24,946 nt of DNA from a virus. Shown in pieces: positions 1 through 8,697 of this stretch; within the stretch, counting starts at the first letter, position 1; every line of letters starts with the position of its first letter. The notes under the pieces were generated by a model. The model was not told where the DNA came from. It made no database searches and saw nothing but the letters and a program-made list of their open reading frames with translations. Made by a program: the position numbers and the translations under genes. The stretch lies in the IMG/VR virus record IMGVR_UViG_3300030202_003194, positions 13,087-38,032 of that record; one strand, given 5' to 3'.

Positions 1-3000
1 CAGTATACTCTCTATTTATGTTTATAAAAGAAAAATTACTATTCGATTTAAATTTTGGAAACACCTTCCCATTAACTGACAATTCTTCTAATAATTTTTT
101 TGATTTTATTTTTTCATTAACAGAAAAAGCAAGTTTAATATCATTTGTATTTGCTCTTGAATTATTTAAACTTTCTTCATCAATAATATCCACAAGCCCT
201 AATTCTTTTTCTAAGAAATGATAAATTACATCTGTTGGGTTTTCTATTAAAGTTCCATCATCTGTATATTTAAACTCCCAATCGTGTCTACCTTTAACAT
301 CTGCATATAAAGAGCTTGAAAAAACATTTTCAAATAAACAGTATTGTATTACAGCTAAGCTATTTACATCAGTAGATATTTGAGCTCTATTTTCTGTGTT
401 TGGCTCATCGCTTCTTATTCTATATACTAAAGCCAAAGCATCAAATTTATCAGGAGTATCCCAATTTTCTATTCTATACTCATTTATACTTTCAAACTGA
501 TTGTTATTTTCATCTGCTGAATCTGTAAATGATTCAACAGACCAACTAATGCTTCCTCCAGAATTAAACAACTCAACATTGTCTGAACCTATATTTTCTA
601 TTTTAAGAAGATTAGCTGCATCTTCAGCATTTCCTACAAATTCTGAATTGTAATTAATATCTTGAGATGTTATTTGCCTTGTAGAATATGCTTGTACTAA
701 AAAAGTGTCCAAACTTCCTACTTGATGTGTTATGTTTGTTCCTATTTCACTTGGAATATTTACATTTAAACCTCCATAAACAAAAGTATTTGTATATCCA
801 CTTAAAGCATCATCAGCCTCTATTGAAGGAAATGGAAATAATAAAGATAATCTTTGCTCTGCTGTAGTTTCACTACCTATAGTTAAATTTACATAATTTG
901 GGTTAGAAGCAGAAACATAATCATAATTAAAATTTCTTCCTGTATGTTGTGTTGAGTATTTACCTCCACAAGGTATTAGAGTGTTATTTTTAATTTCTGT
1001 ATTGCAATTTGCATCAAAGAATTCTCCTAAATAATTGTTTTGTTGTGTGCTTATATTTTGCAGAACATTTCCTTTTGGTATATTCCCTTCAACAATCATC
1101 CACCAAGATTGACCTCCCGAATTGCCTCCTGTTTGATTATCGTAATCGCATAATCCATCCATAGATATTTTATAATTTTCACTTGTAAACATTCCATATC
1201 CACCAGCATATTTTTGAGTTTTAATTTTAGAAGAACCTTCGTTAAAGGAAACTCCATTAATTGAATTAATTTCAATACCATTATAATATGCTCCATACTT
1301 TGTGCCTAAAACATTGTTTTCTGAATTATCTAAATGTTTATCTCTAATTTCAAAAGGTATAAATGAAGCACAGTCATCTTTTTGATATAAAAACTCTCTA
1401 TCAGACCCATCATCAAATAAATTAATAAAAACCTCATTATCTTCCAATCCTCCATCCATACTATCATTCCATTGACCAATATAAACATTTTGAATATTTT
1501 GCAAATTATTATCGTGATTTACATCGCATTGTATTTTATATACAGTAGACGGGTAAATTGTTTTTTTATCTAAACCTGAGAATATTCTCGAATTATTATA
1601 GTATGTACGGTCATACATATCGCCTTGACTCATTAAAAAACCAGGGTTTAATGTATTATTTACATCTTCAGGAAAGTAATCAAAAGTTCTTTGATAATTA
1701 GCATTATTTCCTCCCCATCCTTCTTCAAATTCGTTTCCTTCTATTCCTTCGCACTTGCTTAGCCAAGCTAATTTAAATTTTTCACTTAAAGCATATTGAG
1801 GATATATACCTACTTTATTTACAGAATTATTTAAAACTTCAAATATTTGTCCTTCTCCTGGATTCCTTAACTGCATATCAATTAATTTTTGACCTGCAGC
1901 CGTTATAATCATATCTCCAGAAGGAGCAGATACAAATTTAATATTAGTTTCCTCTAAATTGTGTGCATTTGCCTGTAACCAAGAAGATATATGCCACAAA
2001 TAATTAGTTCTTTCCACTATATCAGTATCATTTTCTTGTGGATACCAATAACCTTTTTTATTGCCAGATTCATTATAGTTTGCAAATAAATTTACCTCAA
2101 CAGTATTGTTTTCAAAAAACTCAACATTATCAGGAGCTAATTCGTCATTTGGTATTCTTGCAAATGTCTGAAATTCTGATATATTATCGGGATCATTGTT
2201 AAAAAAAACGGTAGGATTTTCATTGCTATCTATGGCAGCTTCAGGTCTTAATATTCCAGACTCAGGGTTTGTATTTATAATGCTTCCTATATTTCCATCT
2301 TCAGGAATTCCACCCTCAGATATTAAAACTTCAAGTTGATTTGGTCTTTGTATTTTTACTGCTTGAAACTCATTTTGAGCAGGAGCATTTTGTGCATAAC
2401 CACCTTTAAATTCTTTTTTAATTCTTAAAAATTGCCCTGATTCATTTATACTGTATTGAGAATTATCATCATAAGCTATAAAGTTTTCTTCATCTACAAT
2501 TTCGACATTAGAATTGTAATTTTGTAAAACCCTATAATAATCTCCTTTATATATAAATAAAGGACTATCCATATTATTTAAATCTGTTTCAAATTTTAAC
2601 TCAGGAATATCATTTGGATTACTAAAATCTTCAATTCTTATATCTCTTTCATTACCAGTTACTTGTGAAACATCATCTGCTATAATAGATATTTCTGTTG
2701 TTCCAGCAATATCAACATTGTCTACCCAAGGGATAACAGGGGCTTTATCAACAAAACCATATGTTATTGGTATTGGTTTGTTTATATACTCTTTATTGAA
2801 AACATTTTTACTAAAACCTAAGTTTGCAATAGGAACATCTTTCTCAAGAGATAAACTTGTTAAATCTTCTAATGTTACAGTAACCTTTGTGTCGTTATGT
2901 ACAACTTTACTTATAACACCTCTATATACAAGTAGACAATCTTCTAAATTTTTACAAGATTGACTTTTGTAGTACACATCTATAAATTTATTGCTTTTAT

Positions 3001-3277
3001 TAATAAGCAGGTCGCTAAATCTTTGATTTTGAATTTTATAATTATTGAAATTTAATGTTAGATTTGATATGCTAAACTTGTTAGTGTTAATGTTAATTGA
3101 CTCTTTTACATTGGATATTGACAATCCATAATCTTTAAATGCAGTTTGTAAATCATTTATACTTATTGACTCTTCTATTGTAGATATAAAGAACTCATTA
3201 TCGATTATAATTAATGGATATAAAGTAGAATTATTTCTTTCTATGTCTTTTTCTAAATTAGCAGATAAAGATAACAT
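1..3277 (-). CDS. Large tail tip/hub-like protein, 3' end outside window
   Basis: An uninterrupted minus-strand reading frame of 1092 codons starts at the ATG at 3277 and runs off the left edge, so the C-terminus is missing. The ATG overlaps the tape-measure stop codon (TAATG), implying coupled translation. The first ~170 residues have the look of siphophage tail-tip proteins: a region ending LVYRGVISKV, then a segment like 'VTLEDLTSLSLEKDVPI' and 'PIPITYGFVDKAPVIPW'. Near residue ~1010 a segment NPTDVIYHFLEKELGL resembles the 'P.dvi...L...lG' helix of lambda gpJ-type hubs. Much of the middle is Asn/Asp-rich and Trp-containing and unassigned; it may hold carbohydrate-binding or receptor-binding inserts. 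Position after the tape measure, size and these segments support a baseplate/tail-hub role at the tail tip. The family assignment is from pattern recognition only. Confidence 0.72.
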   Translation of the reverse strand, partial: MLSLSANLEKDIERNNSTLYPLIIIDNEFFISTIEESISINDLQTAFKDYGLSISNVKESININTNKFSISNLTLNFNNYKIQNQRFSDLLINKSNKFIDVYYKSQSCKNLEDCLLVYRGVISKVVHNDTKVTVTLEDLTSLSLEKDVPIANLGFSKNVFNKEYINKPIPITYGFVDKAPVIPWVDNVDIAGTTEISIIADDVSQVTGNERDIRIEDFSNPNDIPELKFETDLNNMDSPLFIYKGDYYRVLQNYNSNVEIVDEENFIAYDDNSQYSINESGQFLRIKKEFKGGYAQNAPAQNEFQAVKIQRPNQLEVLISEGGIPEDGNIGSIINTNPESGILRPEAAIDSNENPTVFFNNDPDNISEFQTFARIPNDELAPDNVEFFENNTVEVNLFANYNESGNKKGYWYPQENDTDIVERTNYLWHISSWLQANAHNLEETNIKFVSAPSGDMIITAAGQKLIDMQLRNPGEGQIFEVLNNSVNKVGIYPQYALSEKFKLAWLSKCEGIEGNEFEEGWGGNNANYQRTFDYFPEDVNNTLNPGFLMSQGDMYDRTYYNNSRIFSGLDKKTIYPSTVYKIQCDVNHDNNLQNIQNVYIGQWNDSMDGGLEDNEVFINLFDDGSDREFLYQKDDCASFIPFEIRDKHLDNSENNVLGTKYGAYYNGIEINSINGVSFNEGSSKIKTQKYAGGYGMFTSENYKISMDGLCDYDNQTGGNSGGQSWWMIVEGNIPKGNVLQNISTQQNNYLGEFFDANCNTEIKNNTLIPCGGKYSTQHTGRNFNYDYVSASNPNYVNLTIGSETTAEQRLSLLFPFPSIEADDALSGYTNTFVYGGLNVNIPSEIGTNITHQVGSLDTFLVQAYSTRQITSQDINYNSEFVGNAEDAANLLKIENIGSDNVELFNSGGSISWSVESFTDSADENNNQFESINEYRIENWDTPDKFDALALVYRIRSDEPNTENRAQISTDVNSLAVIQYCLFENVFSSSLYADVKGRHDWEFKYTDDGTLIENPTDVIYHFLEKELGLVDIIDEESLNNSRANTNDIKLAFSVNEKIKSKKLLEELSVNGKVFPKFKSNSNFSFININREYT

Positions 3278-5226
3278 TAACTCACTCCTATATCAGCACC
3301 TCTACGGATAGCTTCTTTTATTTGTGGTATCGCTTCATCCTCAATAAAATCCTTAGATAAAACATTTCCTTGAAACGATATATTTATAGCTGCACTACTT
3401 CCTGAGTTTATTCTATTTAAAGCTTCTACACCTACTGCATCAACACCTCTACGAGAAACTACAAACTCTCCTCTTTCTGCTTCTATCATAGTTCCTCCTT
3501 GGCTATGTAAACTACCCCCCACCAATCCTCCATAAGCAAATTTTGGAGCTTGTTGTGCTTTTATTTCTTGTACATTTTTAAAACCCATAGCACCAACTAA
3601 ACTTGCTATTATTGCAGCATAAGGCATAGCATGATCGTTTAAAGCTCTTGTCATACCACCATAAGTATCAATAACTGCTTGTCCTATTCTTGCATTTTGA
3701 TTATCTTTAAATGCCTTGTCCATATTCTTTTTATTTCTTTCTAAAACTTCATCTTCTAACTTCTTTTTTTGTTTATCAGAAGATCTTAAATATCTTTGGC
3801 TATTTCTTAATTGTTCTAACTCAAAGCTTTGTTGTTCTTTAACTGCATTCATTTGGACATTAGAAGATTCTAAAAAAGAGTCAGCTAAATCTGAAGCAAA
3901 TTTAATACTTTCTTTTTTTACTGCATTCCGACCTTCCTCTTCTTCTTTTAATTTTTGTATAGCTTCTAATTCTTTTTGATAAGACTCAAATAAATCTTTA
4001 TTAACATCAACAAGTTCTATACCGTTTTCAATAGCAAATTTCTCTATTTCAGTTTTTGCTTTCATTAAATCCATTTTCTTTTGTATTGAAGCATTAGCAG
4101 CCTTTACTTTGTCTGCATATTCATTTTCTATTGCAGCTACTTCTTCTGTAGTTCTACCAAACTCATCAAGCTCATCTTGATTGTCTTTAAATAAATCGAA
4201 ATAATCTATTGTAGCAGTACTTGCAGCTACAAGACCAGCTATTATTAAATATAATTTATTTTTTTTCAAGGCACTATTAAATGCTAAAGTAGCAGTCTTT
4301 GCAGATACTAAAGCATTTTTAAATCCTATGGTTTGTAATTTCGCAGCCCCCATAGCTAATGCTGCAATACTTGTAGCAGTAGCAAATGCTTTCATTCTTT
4401 CGGCAGTTAGATTTTCTGCTAAAAACTTAAATGCTTTAGCTAAACTTAATACAAGAGGAGCTAAGACTTGACCTATTTGTTCAGCTGCATCTCCAAAAGC
4501 ATTACTTGCTTGAGCTAATTGACCTTTTGTTGTTTTACCAAGAGTTTCTGCTAATCCTCCGAATTTTGTTTCTACAGAAGCAACTACATTTGCTATTTTT
4601 TCATTTTTTTCTGTAGCTCCTTGTGCACCAACTCCATATCTTGTTAAGGCATCAGTAGATGAACCGATAGTTTTTGCTACTAATAAACCAGCAGTATTTA
4701 AATCTAAATTTAAACCTGCAGCTAAATCCATAGTAGCTTTAGTTAATTGTTTGGTTTGTTCAACATTTGCTCCAAATGCTCCAATTTGCGACATTAAAAC
4801 ATTTGTGCTTTCATCTCCAAACACAGTTGTTTTTTGTAATTCTGATGAATACTTATCTAATGCCCTTGCACCATCTCCACCAAAAACCATAGCTAATCTT
4901 CTTACAGAATCTTCCTGTTCTCCTGCTTTTTTAACAAAATTTACAAAAGCAGTTGTAGCAAAGGTTACTGCAAATGAAGCAAGTAACATTCTGTTTCTAT
5001 ATATAGCTATTACTGATTGAGCTCTTGTAAGAGCTGATGAATTTGCATTAACAGCTTTAGTATTAGCACTTACTCTATGTGTTAATAACTTTTGTGTTTG
5101 AGCATTTTTTGTTTGTGTTCCGTCTAATTTTCTTTGTGCTTTAGCTAATCTATCAATAGCCTTTATAAGATTAGGAGCTCCCTTTGCTTTAAAATCTATT
5201 ACTAATGCTCTTTTTGCATTTGCCAT
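3277..5226 (-). CDS. Tail tape-measure protein
   Basis: This 649-residue protein follows the tail chaperones and precedes the tail-tip gene, the standard tape-measure position. The N-terminal ~90 residues are Lys/Ala/Gln-rich helix. Hydrophobic segments follow near residues 80-98, 270-290, 325-340 and 545-560, with long charged coiled-coil stretches around residues 350-520. The C-terminal part has the motif KFAYGGLVGGSLHSQGGTMI followed by AERGEFVVSRRGVDAVG, common at the ends of marine siphophage tape measures. Using the established rule of about 0.15 nm per residue, a tail of very roughly 100 nm is expected. A ribosome site AAGG lies shortly before the ATG. No peptidase or lysozyme domain is recognisable inside it. 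Confidence 0.92.
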   Translation of the reverse strand: MANAKRALVIDFKAKGAPNLIKAIDRLAKAQRKLDGTQTKNAQTQKLLTHRVSANTKAVNANSSALTRAQSVIAIYRNRMLLASFAVTFATTAFVNFVKKAGEQEDSVRRLAMVFGGDGARALDKYSSELQKTTVFGDESTNVLMSQIGAFGANVEQTKQLTKATMDLAAGLNLDLNTAGLLVAKTIGSSTDALTRYGVGAQGATEKNEKIANVVASVETKFGGLAETLGKTTKGQLAQASNAFGDAAEQIGQVLAPLVLSLAKAFKFLAENLTAERMKAFATATSIAALAMGAAKLQTIGFKNALVSAKTATLAFNSALKKNKLYLIIAGLVAASTATIDYFDLFKDNQDELDEFGRTTEEVAAIENEYADKVKAANASIQKKMDLMKAKTEIEKFAIENGIELVDVNKDLFESYQKELEAIQKLKEEEEGRNAVKKESIKFASDLADSFLESSNVQMNAVKEQQSFELEQLRNSQRYLRSSDKQKKKLEDEVLERNKKNMDKAFKDNQNARIGQAVIDTYGGMTRALNDHAMPYAAIIASLVGAMGFKNVQEIKAQQAPKFAYGGLVGGSLHSQGGTMIEAERGEFVVSRRGVDAVGVEALNRINSGSSAAINISFQGNVLSKDFIEDEAIPQIKEAIRRGADIGVS

Positions 5227-5227
5227 A

Positions 5228-5647
5228 TTAAACCTTTTTATCTTTTATTTTATTTATTTGTGAAGATTCCTTTTTAGCGAATGATGATTTTATAATAAAA
5301 AAAGTATCTATCCACATCGCTGGTTGTTCTCCATAACTGCCATTATAAGGCGATATTCCTAATTCTTTACAATATATATACCTTTGTATATCTTTTTGTA
5401 TATCTCTGTCAAAAACATTGTTTCTACAAGAAAAAAAAGGCAATTGAGCATTGATAGATTCAGAAACATCAAACTCCTTGCCTTTTGTATTCATTTCTTT
5501 AACTTCCTTTATTAGCAAATCGACAACATTCCAAACATCTTCTTTGCAATTAAAAGTTTTTGTTTGTCTTTTACCATTTATTAATATAGGTAGACGAGCT
5601 TTATAAGGGAAGGAATGAAATTTACAGCCTCCACAGGTTTCCCCCAA
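5228..5647 (-). CDS. Tail assembly chaperone, downstream (T-like) frame
   Basis: This 139-codon frame sits between the G-like chaperone ORF and the tape measure. Its only possible start upstream of residue 52 is a TTG at 5647 with no Shine-Dalgarno sequence, in a genome where most genes have strong ones. The frame stays open upstream to about 5723 and overlaps the end of the 5659-5940 gene in the -1 frame. It is therefore probably translated by -1 frameshifting: 87 residues of the upstream protein plus 150 more give a 237-residue fusion (5940-5680 joined to 5680-5228). The region is Cys-rich (C5, C8 as CGGC, then C34, C74, C93) and ends with GSYGEQPAMWIDTFFIIKSS. The alternative is an independent protein started at TTG; the Cys pattern near its N-terminus leaves that open. 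Expected role: the fusion coats or recruits tape measure and tube protein during tail assembly and is absent from the virion. Confidence 0.72.
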   Translation of the reverse strand: MGETCGGCKFHSFPYKARLPILINGKRQTKTFNCKEDVWNVVDLLIKEVKEMNTKGKEFDVSESINAQLPFFSCRNNVFDRDIQKDIQRYIYCKELGISPYNGSYGEQPAMWIDTFFIIKSSFAKKESSQINKIKDKKV

Positions 5648-5683
5648 AATATTTAATTCTATTTGGAGGCTTCTTCTTCCCCC
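5626..5683 (-). promoter_or_regulatory. Candidate -1 programmed ribosomal frameshift signal
   Basis: On the minus strand the zero frame reads ATG GGG GAA near the end of the G-like ORF, with five consecutive G at 5683-5679. Then come five bases (5676-5672) and the left arm AGCCTCCA (5671-5664), perfectly complementary to TGGAGGCT (5633-5626): an 8-bp stem enclosing 30 nt. Slip site, 5-nt spacer and stem match the geometry of bacterial -1 frameshift signals, and the target frame is open through to 5228. The loop also holds GGGAA (5643-5639), which could pair with TTCCC (5611-5607) as a pseudoknot. The weak point is that after a -1 slip the A-site codon GAA becomes GGA, so only P-site GGG re-pairs perfectly. 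Confidence 0.6.
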
Positions 5684-5940
5684 ATTGTGAACATCCCTTG
5701 TAAAATTGTGAATAACTCTGTTTTTTCTTCAAAAGTATATTTGATTAAAGCTTTATCAGAAATATCTCCATCAATGCAAGTTCTTATCCACTTAGTCATT
5801 GTGCTATTCATCATTTTTACTCCAGAGAAAGAGCCATCATCTTTGTATATATATTCAACACTATCTAAAAGCATATCTCTTTCATCTAAAGTGATGTTTT
5901 TTATTTTAAGCTTTCTACCACTTTTTAACTTAACTTCCAT
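5659..5940 (-). CDS. Tail assembly chaperone, short (G-like) form
   Basis: This 93-residue protein starts with an ATG preceded by a clear GAGGAG site. It lies 20 bases after the tube protein and before the tape measure, the classic place of the lambda G/GT pair. The N-terminus (MEVKLKSGRKLKIKNITLDE) resembles short chaperones that begin with a beta hairpin, followed by helices. The annotated stop is the TAG at 5659; a fraction of ribosomes is predicted to bypass it by slipping to -1 at the G5 run, producing the long form. It should act in the cytoplasm as a non-structural chaperone that keeps the tape measure soluble. The role is inferred from position, size and the frameshift arrangement rather than a diagnostic motif. 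Confidence 0.75.
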   Translation of the reverse strand: MEVKLKSGRKLKIKNITLDERDMLLDSVEYIYKDDGSFSGVKMMNSTMTKWIRTCIDGDISDKALIKYTFEEKTELFTILQGMFTMGEEEASK

Positions 5941-5960
5941 AATCTCCTCGAATTAATTAA

Positions 5961-6956
5961 TTATGATGTTATATCTATTGTTACTAAAGCTCCTGATCCA
6001 TCAGCAGTACCCATAAATGGTAATTCAACAAACACACCACTATCTGTACTTGTATGGCTATGTCCTGTGTATTTAGCTGTTGGAATATCAAAATCTATAG
6101 TAGAACCATCTCCTATGCTAACATTAGCAGAAGTTCCTACAAGAAAATCTTCAGTAATAACTTGAGCTGTATTGTCATCTAACTTAACACTAACAGTTCC
6201 TGTAACTGATATTTGTCCACCTCTCATATAAGCACAAGGTTCTCCATTAATACTATTTACAGTTTCATATCCAACTCTTGTTGCAGGATTAGATATTGTT
6301 AATTCAAAATTATTCATAACAACATCATCTCCACCTATTTGTGAAGTTGTACAATCAAAGAATCCCTTAGTGTAATCAACTGCTGTAGCATCAGGAGATG
6401 TACTCTCTGCTCCAATAACAGGTTGATAGCCACTAAAGAAAGTACCACTTGCAGTTAATAAACCACCATTAGTATCTGGACTCATACTTAAAGTTAGTTC
6501 TTGTAATATAGCACTATGCATTAACCTATCTTTATCTGCATCAGGAGAAGATAATACAACACAAGCATACTCGCCTGTTGATGCACCTTGTTCGTATGCA
6601 ACAGTTCCTTGATTTCCTAAAATCTGAACAGTTCCTGAAGGACTTGAGTCTTCGCTTACTAATTGCAATAATACTTGCAATAATGCTTGATTTTCAACTA
6701 CAAGATTATCAAAAGACCAAGTAAAAGTACCCCCATTATATTTTTTGATATGATCTGTCGGTCTTAAAACTCTTTGTCCTGTTCTTTCAACATCGGCAGT
6801 TACAAAACCTTCTGAAAAATCTATATCATTAACTTCAGGAAGTCTTAACTTATATAAAGTTCCTGAAACACTATTAGCTCCAAGATTGCCTGTTTGAAGC
6901 GAAACATAAGCTTCATACTGCTTTCCCGAGTATACTGTATTGTCTAAACCAGCCAT
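5961..6956 (-). CDS. Major tail tube protein
   Basis: A 331-residue beta-rich, Cys-poor protein directly upstream of the chaperone pair. Its start overlaps the stop of the preceding 60-residue gene (TAATG). N-terminal MAGLDNTVYSGKQYEAYVSL and the segment DIDFSEGFVTADVERTGQRV, then 'GGTFTWSFDNLVV', are typical of tail-tube proteins that open with a hairpin docking the next ring. The C-terminal ~100 residues (from about residue 225) are Gly/Thr/Asp-rich and could form an extra surface domain, because tube proteins are often only 150-250 residues. It forms the hexameric rings of the non-contractile tail. Position, composition and length support the call; no catalytic residues are expected. Confidence 0.82.
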   Translation of the reverse strand: MAGLDNTVYSGKQYEAYVSLQTGNLGANSVSGTLYKLRLPEVNDIDFSEGFVTADVERTGQRVLRPTDHIKKYNGGTFTWSFDNLVVENQALLQVLLQLVSEDSSPSGTVQILGNQGTVAYEQGASTGEYACVVLSSPDADKDRLMHSAILQELTLSMSPDTNGGLLTASGTFFSGYQPVIGAESTSPDATAVDYTKGFFDCTTSQIGGDDVVMNNFELTISNPATRVGYETVNSINGEPCAYMRGGQISVTGTVSVKLDDNTAQVITEDFLVGTSANVSIGDGSTIDFDIPTAKYTGHSHTSTDSGVFVELPFMGTADGSGALVTIDITS

Positions 6957-7138
6957 TATTCTTTTCCTCCTTTAGGCATAGAAGCCTTAATTAAGTAACC
7001 ACCATCTACTAATTTTTTTGGAGGACTTGATAATTCAACTGCTTCGCCTTTTTCAAGTCGTTTAGCATTATCTTTTCCTAATCCATGCCAATCATTTATA
7101 GCAGAAAATGATTTTATTTTGTTTATTTTATATTTCAT
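6956..7138 (-). CDS. Small conserved-looking phage protein, unknown role
   Basis: A 60-residue protein with a strong site (GGAGG) just before its ATG and a stop codon that overlaps the start of the tube gene (TAATG). It is basic, with KRLEKGEAVELSSPPKKLVD in its middle; short proteins with an 'L..G..veL...p..L...g.l' pattern are frequently seen between neck and tube genes of phages. No enzyme motif is visible. Its tight coupling to the tube gene suggests a role in head-tail joining or tail assembly, but this is positional inference only. Confidence 0.7.
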   Translation of the reverse strand: MKYKINKIKSFSAINDWHGLGKDNAKRLEKGEAVELSSPPKKLVDGGYLIKASMPKGGKE

Positions 7139-7149
7139 TTTTCCTCCAT

Positions 7150-7596
7150 TTAAGAAATATTTCCTATGTAATTACATTTCCAATCCCACTCTGTAACATA
7201 AAAACCTTCATCTTCATCAGTATTTAAATCTGTACTTTCAAATCTACAGTCAATAGCTCTACTGTTATTTGCATCAGAAAGTGTCATCGTTACATTGTCG
7301 TGTATTAATGCTTCCACCCTTGACACTTGTCTAAGTATATGGTCTAATGCTTTCTCATTTACATTAGCTTCAGCAAAAACATATCTAACTGCGATTGAAA
7401 ATTCTCTTGTTTCAGAGCTTAAATTGTATTCAATTAAAGTTGTTCCTACAGGAATAAGTTGTATAGCTTGGTTTACACCTTTAGGTATATCTTTACCTTT
7501 ATAGACAGGTATAGCTCCTTTAAATTCTGATTCCAGAATAGACTCTAACTTGTCTAAAATATTCTTCCAATTGTTTGTAAAATTTACGACTGTCAT
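7150..7596 (-). CDS. Probable tail terminator / tail completion protein
   Basis: A 148-residue alpha/beta protein between the head-tail connector and the small protein before the tube gene. The N-terminal helix (NNWKNILDKLESILESEFK) is followed by strands and REFSIAVRYVFAEANV, then a helix and a C-terminal strand ending EGFYVTEWDWKCNYIGN. That order (helix, strands, 'v.i.y.....', helix, strand near the C-terminus) and size fit the lambda gpU-like terminator fold, which caps the tail tube and stops its growth. The assignment comes from position and predicted topology, so a neck protein remains possible. A weak GGA-containing site precedes the ATG. Confidence 0.62.
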   Translation of the reverse strand: MTVVNFTNNWKNILDKLESILESEFKGAIPVYKGKDIPKGVNQAIQLIPVGTTLIEYNLSSETREFSIAVRYVFAEANVNEKALDHILRQVSRVEALIHDNVTMTLSDANNSRAIDCRFESTDLNTDEDEGFYVTEWDWKCNYIGNIS

Positions 7597-7614
7597 ATTA
7601 ATTTTCCAAATTGA

Positions 7615-8559
7615 CTACCTTCTTGTCATCCTTACTGAGTTCATAGCAGAATTATCCACCTCTTCATACCAACCTGATACTTCAACTTCCCATTCATCAT
7701 TTAAAGTAGCTTCAGAATCATCTGCACTTCCAGCCCATCTAATTTGCAAACCTCCTGCTAAAGGTTGATAATCTCCTGATATTTTTCTATCAGAAACAAC
7801 CTCTGTTGCTTTTAAAGAATCTGAGTCTTTTGTAAAAACAGAGTATCTTGCAACACCCAAAGCACCTGCTGTTGTTATTTTTAATCTTACCAAATCCCAA
7901 GAGCCATTCCATCTTCCTCTTGTATCTACAGGTCTTAAAGCTCCCGATATTGCTCCAACTTCTCTTATAATACCTTTTGATGAGTCGCCTGTTGTTTGCC
8001 AAGATAACGATGCTCCTCCTTTATTCAAAGAATCTATGTTGTTTTGTGCATCTTCCATAAGAGCATTAGCTATTTCAGATGTAGGGTCGTGGCTTCTAAT
8101 AAGAAATGTAGCAGATATAAGTGCAGTTGTTCTTACTATAATATAATCATAGTTACCTTCTTTATCTTTTAACTGTTCTTTTGGTAAATTAGGATCAAGT
8201 TTAGCATCTAAGTATCTACTTGCATTAGCAGTAATCCTTGTAATTAAAGAAGAAAACTCTTCTCCTGCTTCCATTAATTTATCATTAGGGTCAGCTGCCG
8301 AATAATAATAAGTTATATCTTCGGCAGAATTATAAAACCATTCCCCTTCAACATTTAAATCAGTATGTGCAGATTGTGCCGGCCCTAAGTCTTCTCCATT
8401 AGCAAATAACTGTGTTGTTAAACCACTATTATGTGCAGCATACTTATTTGTTGATACTTCATTCCATCCGTATAATGGTCTTTTATTATCAAACGAATCT
8501 ACTTGTGGGTATACATCTTTTAATTGCCTATGTGTGCAATATGTTGGTGCTGTTGCCAT
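7615..8559 (-). CDS. Head-tail connector/adaptor with C-terminal extension
   Basis: This 314-residue protein starts with TYCTHRQLKDVYPQVDSFDN, like the 'Y.t..dL...yp' opening of head-completion adaptors. Residues ~85-180 form a helical bundle: EAGEEFSSLITRITANASRY, then YDYIIVRTTALISATFLI and DPTSEIANALMEDAQNNIDS. This resembles HK97 gp6/Mu gp36-type connectors that bind below the portal. From ~residue 190 there is a beta-rich domain (DLVRLKITTAGALGVARYSV) ending WEVEVSGWYEEVDN, which adds about 120 residues to the usual connector length. It follows the basic-protein cassette with only two bases between the previous stop and its ATG. Confidence is good for a neck role, lower for the exact family. 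Confidence 0.68.
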   Translation of the reverse strand: MATAPTYCTHRQLKDVYPQVDSFDNKRPLYGWNEVSTNKYAAHNSGLTTQLFANGEDLGPAQSAHTDLNVEGEWFYNSAEDITYYYSAADPNDKLMEAGEEFSSLITRITANASRYLDAKLDPNLPKEQLKDKEGNYDYIIVRTTALISATFLIRSHDPTSEIANALMEDAQNNIDSLNKGGASLSWQTTGDSSKGIIREVGAISGALRPVDTRGRWNGSWDLVRLKITTAGALGVARYSVFTKDSDSLKATEVVSDRKISGDYQPLAGGLQIRWAGSADDSEATLNDEWEVEVSGWYEEVDNSAMNSVRMTRR

Positions 8560-8561
8560 TT

Positions 8562-8690
8562 CTACCTACCTTTTTTAATCTTCTTAGTTTTACCGTTTTT
8601 AGTCCTTGCAAACTTGTGAGTTTTAGTTTCTCTTATAAGAGTGCCAGTGTATCTTTTTCCACCAAATGTCCAACTTACTTTTTTTGCCAT
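8562..8690 (-). CDS. 42-residue highly basic protein
   Basis: The ATG at 8690 is chosen over upstream alternatives because TAGGAG lies five bases before it and this site overlaps the stop codon of the previous gene. The product starts MAKKVSWTFGGKRYTGTLIR and ends KNGKTKKIKKGR; 16 of 42 residues are Lys or Arg and only one is acidic. The first half could form a small beta hairpin (WTFGGKRYTGTLI). No family is recognised. It is the third of three consecutive short basic proteins between a virion protein and the connector, so a DNA- or capsid-associated role is conceivable, but nothing shows it directly. Confidence 0.7.
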   Translation of the reverse strand: MAKKVSWTFGGKRYTGTLIRETKTHKFARTKNGKTKKIKKGR

Positions 8691-8697
8691 TATTCTC

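Noticed and set aside
2718-2963. 81-codon plus-strand ORF with hydrophobic stretches
   Set aside because: Antisense to the continuous tail-hub frame; no ribosome site and hydrophobicity explained by AT-rich complement.
5950-5961. AATTAATTAATT palindrome between tube and chaperone genes
   Set aside because: Low-complexity AT sequence without GC stem or U-tract; not convincing as a terminator or operator.
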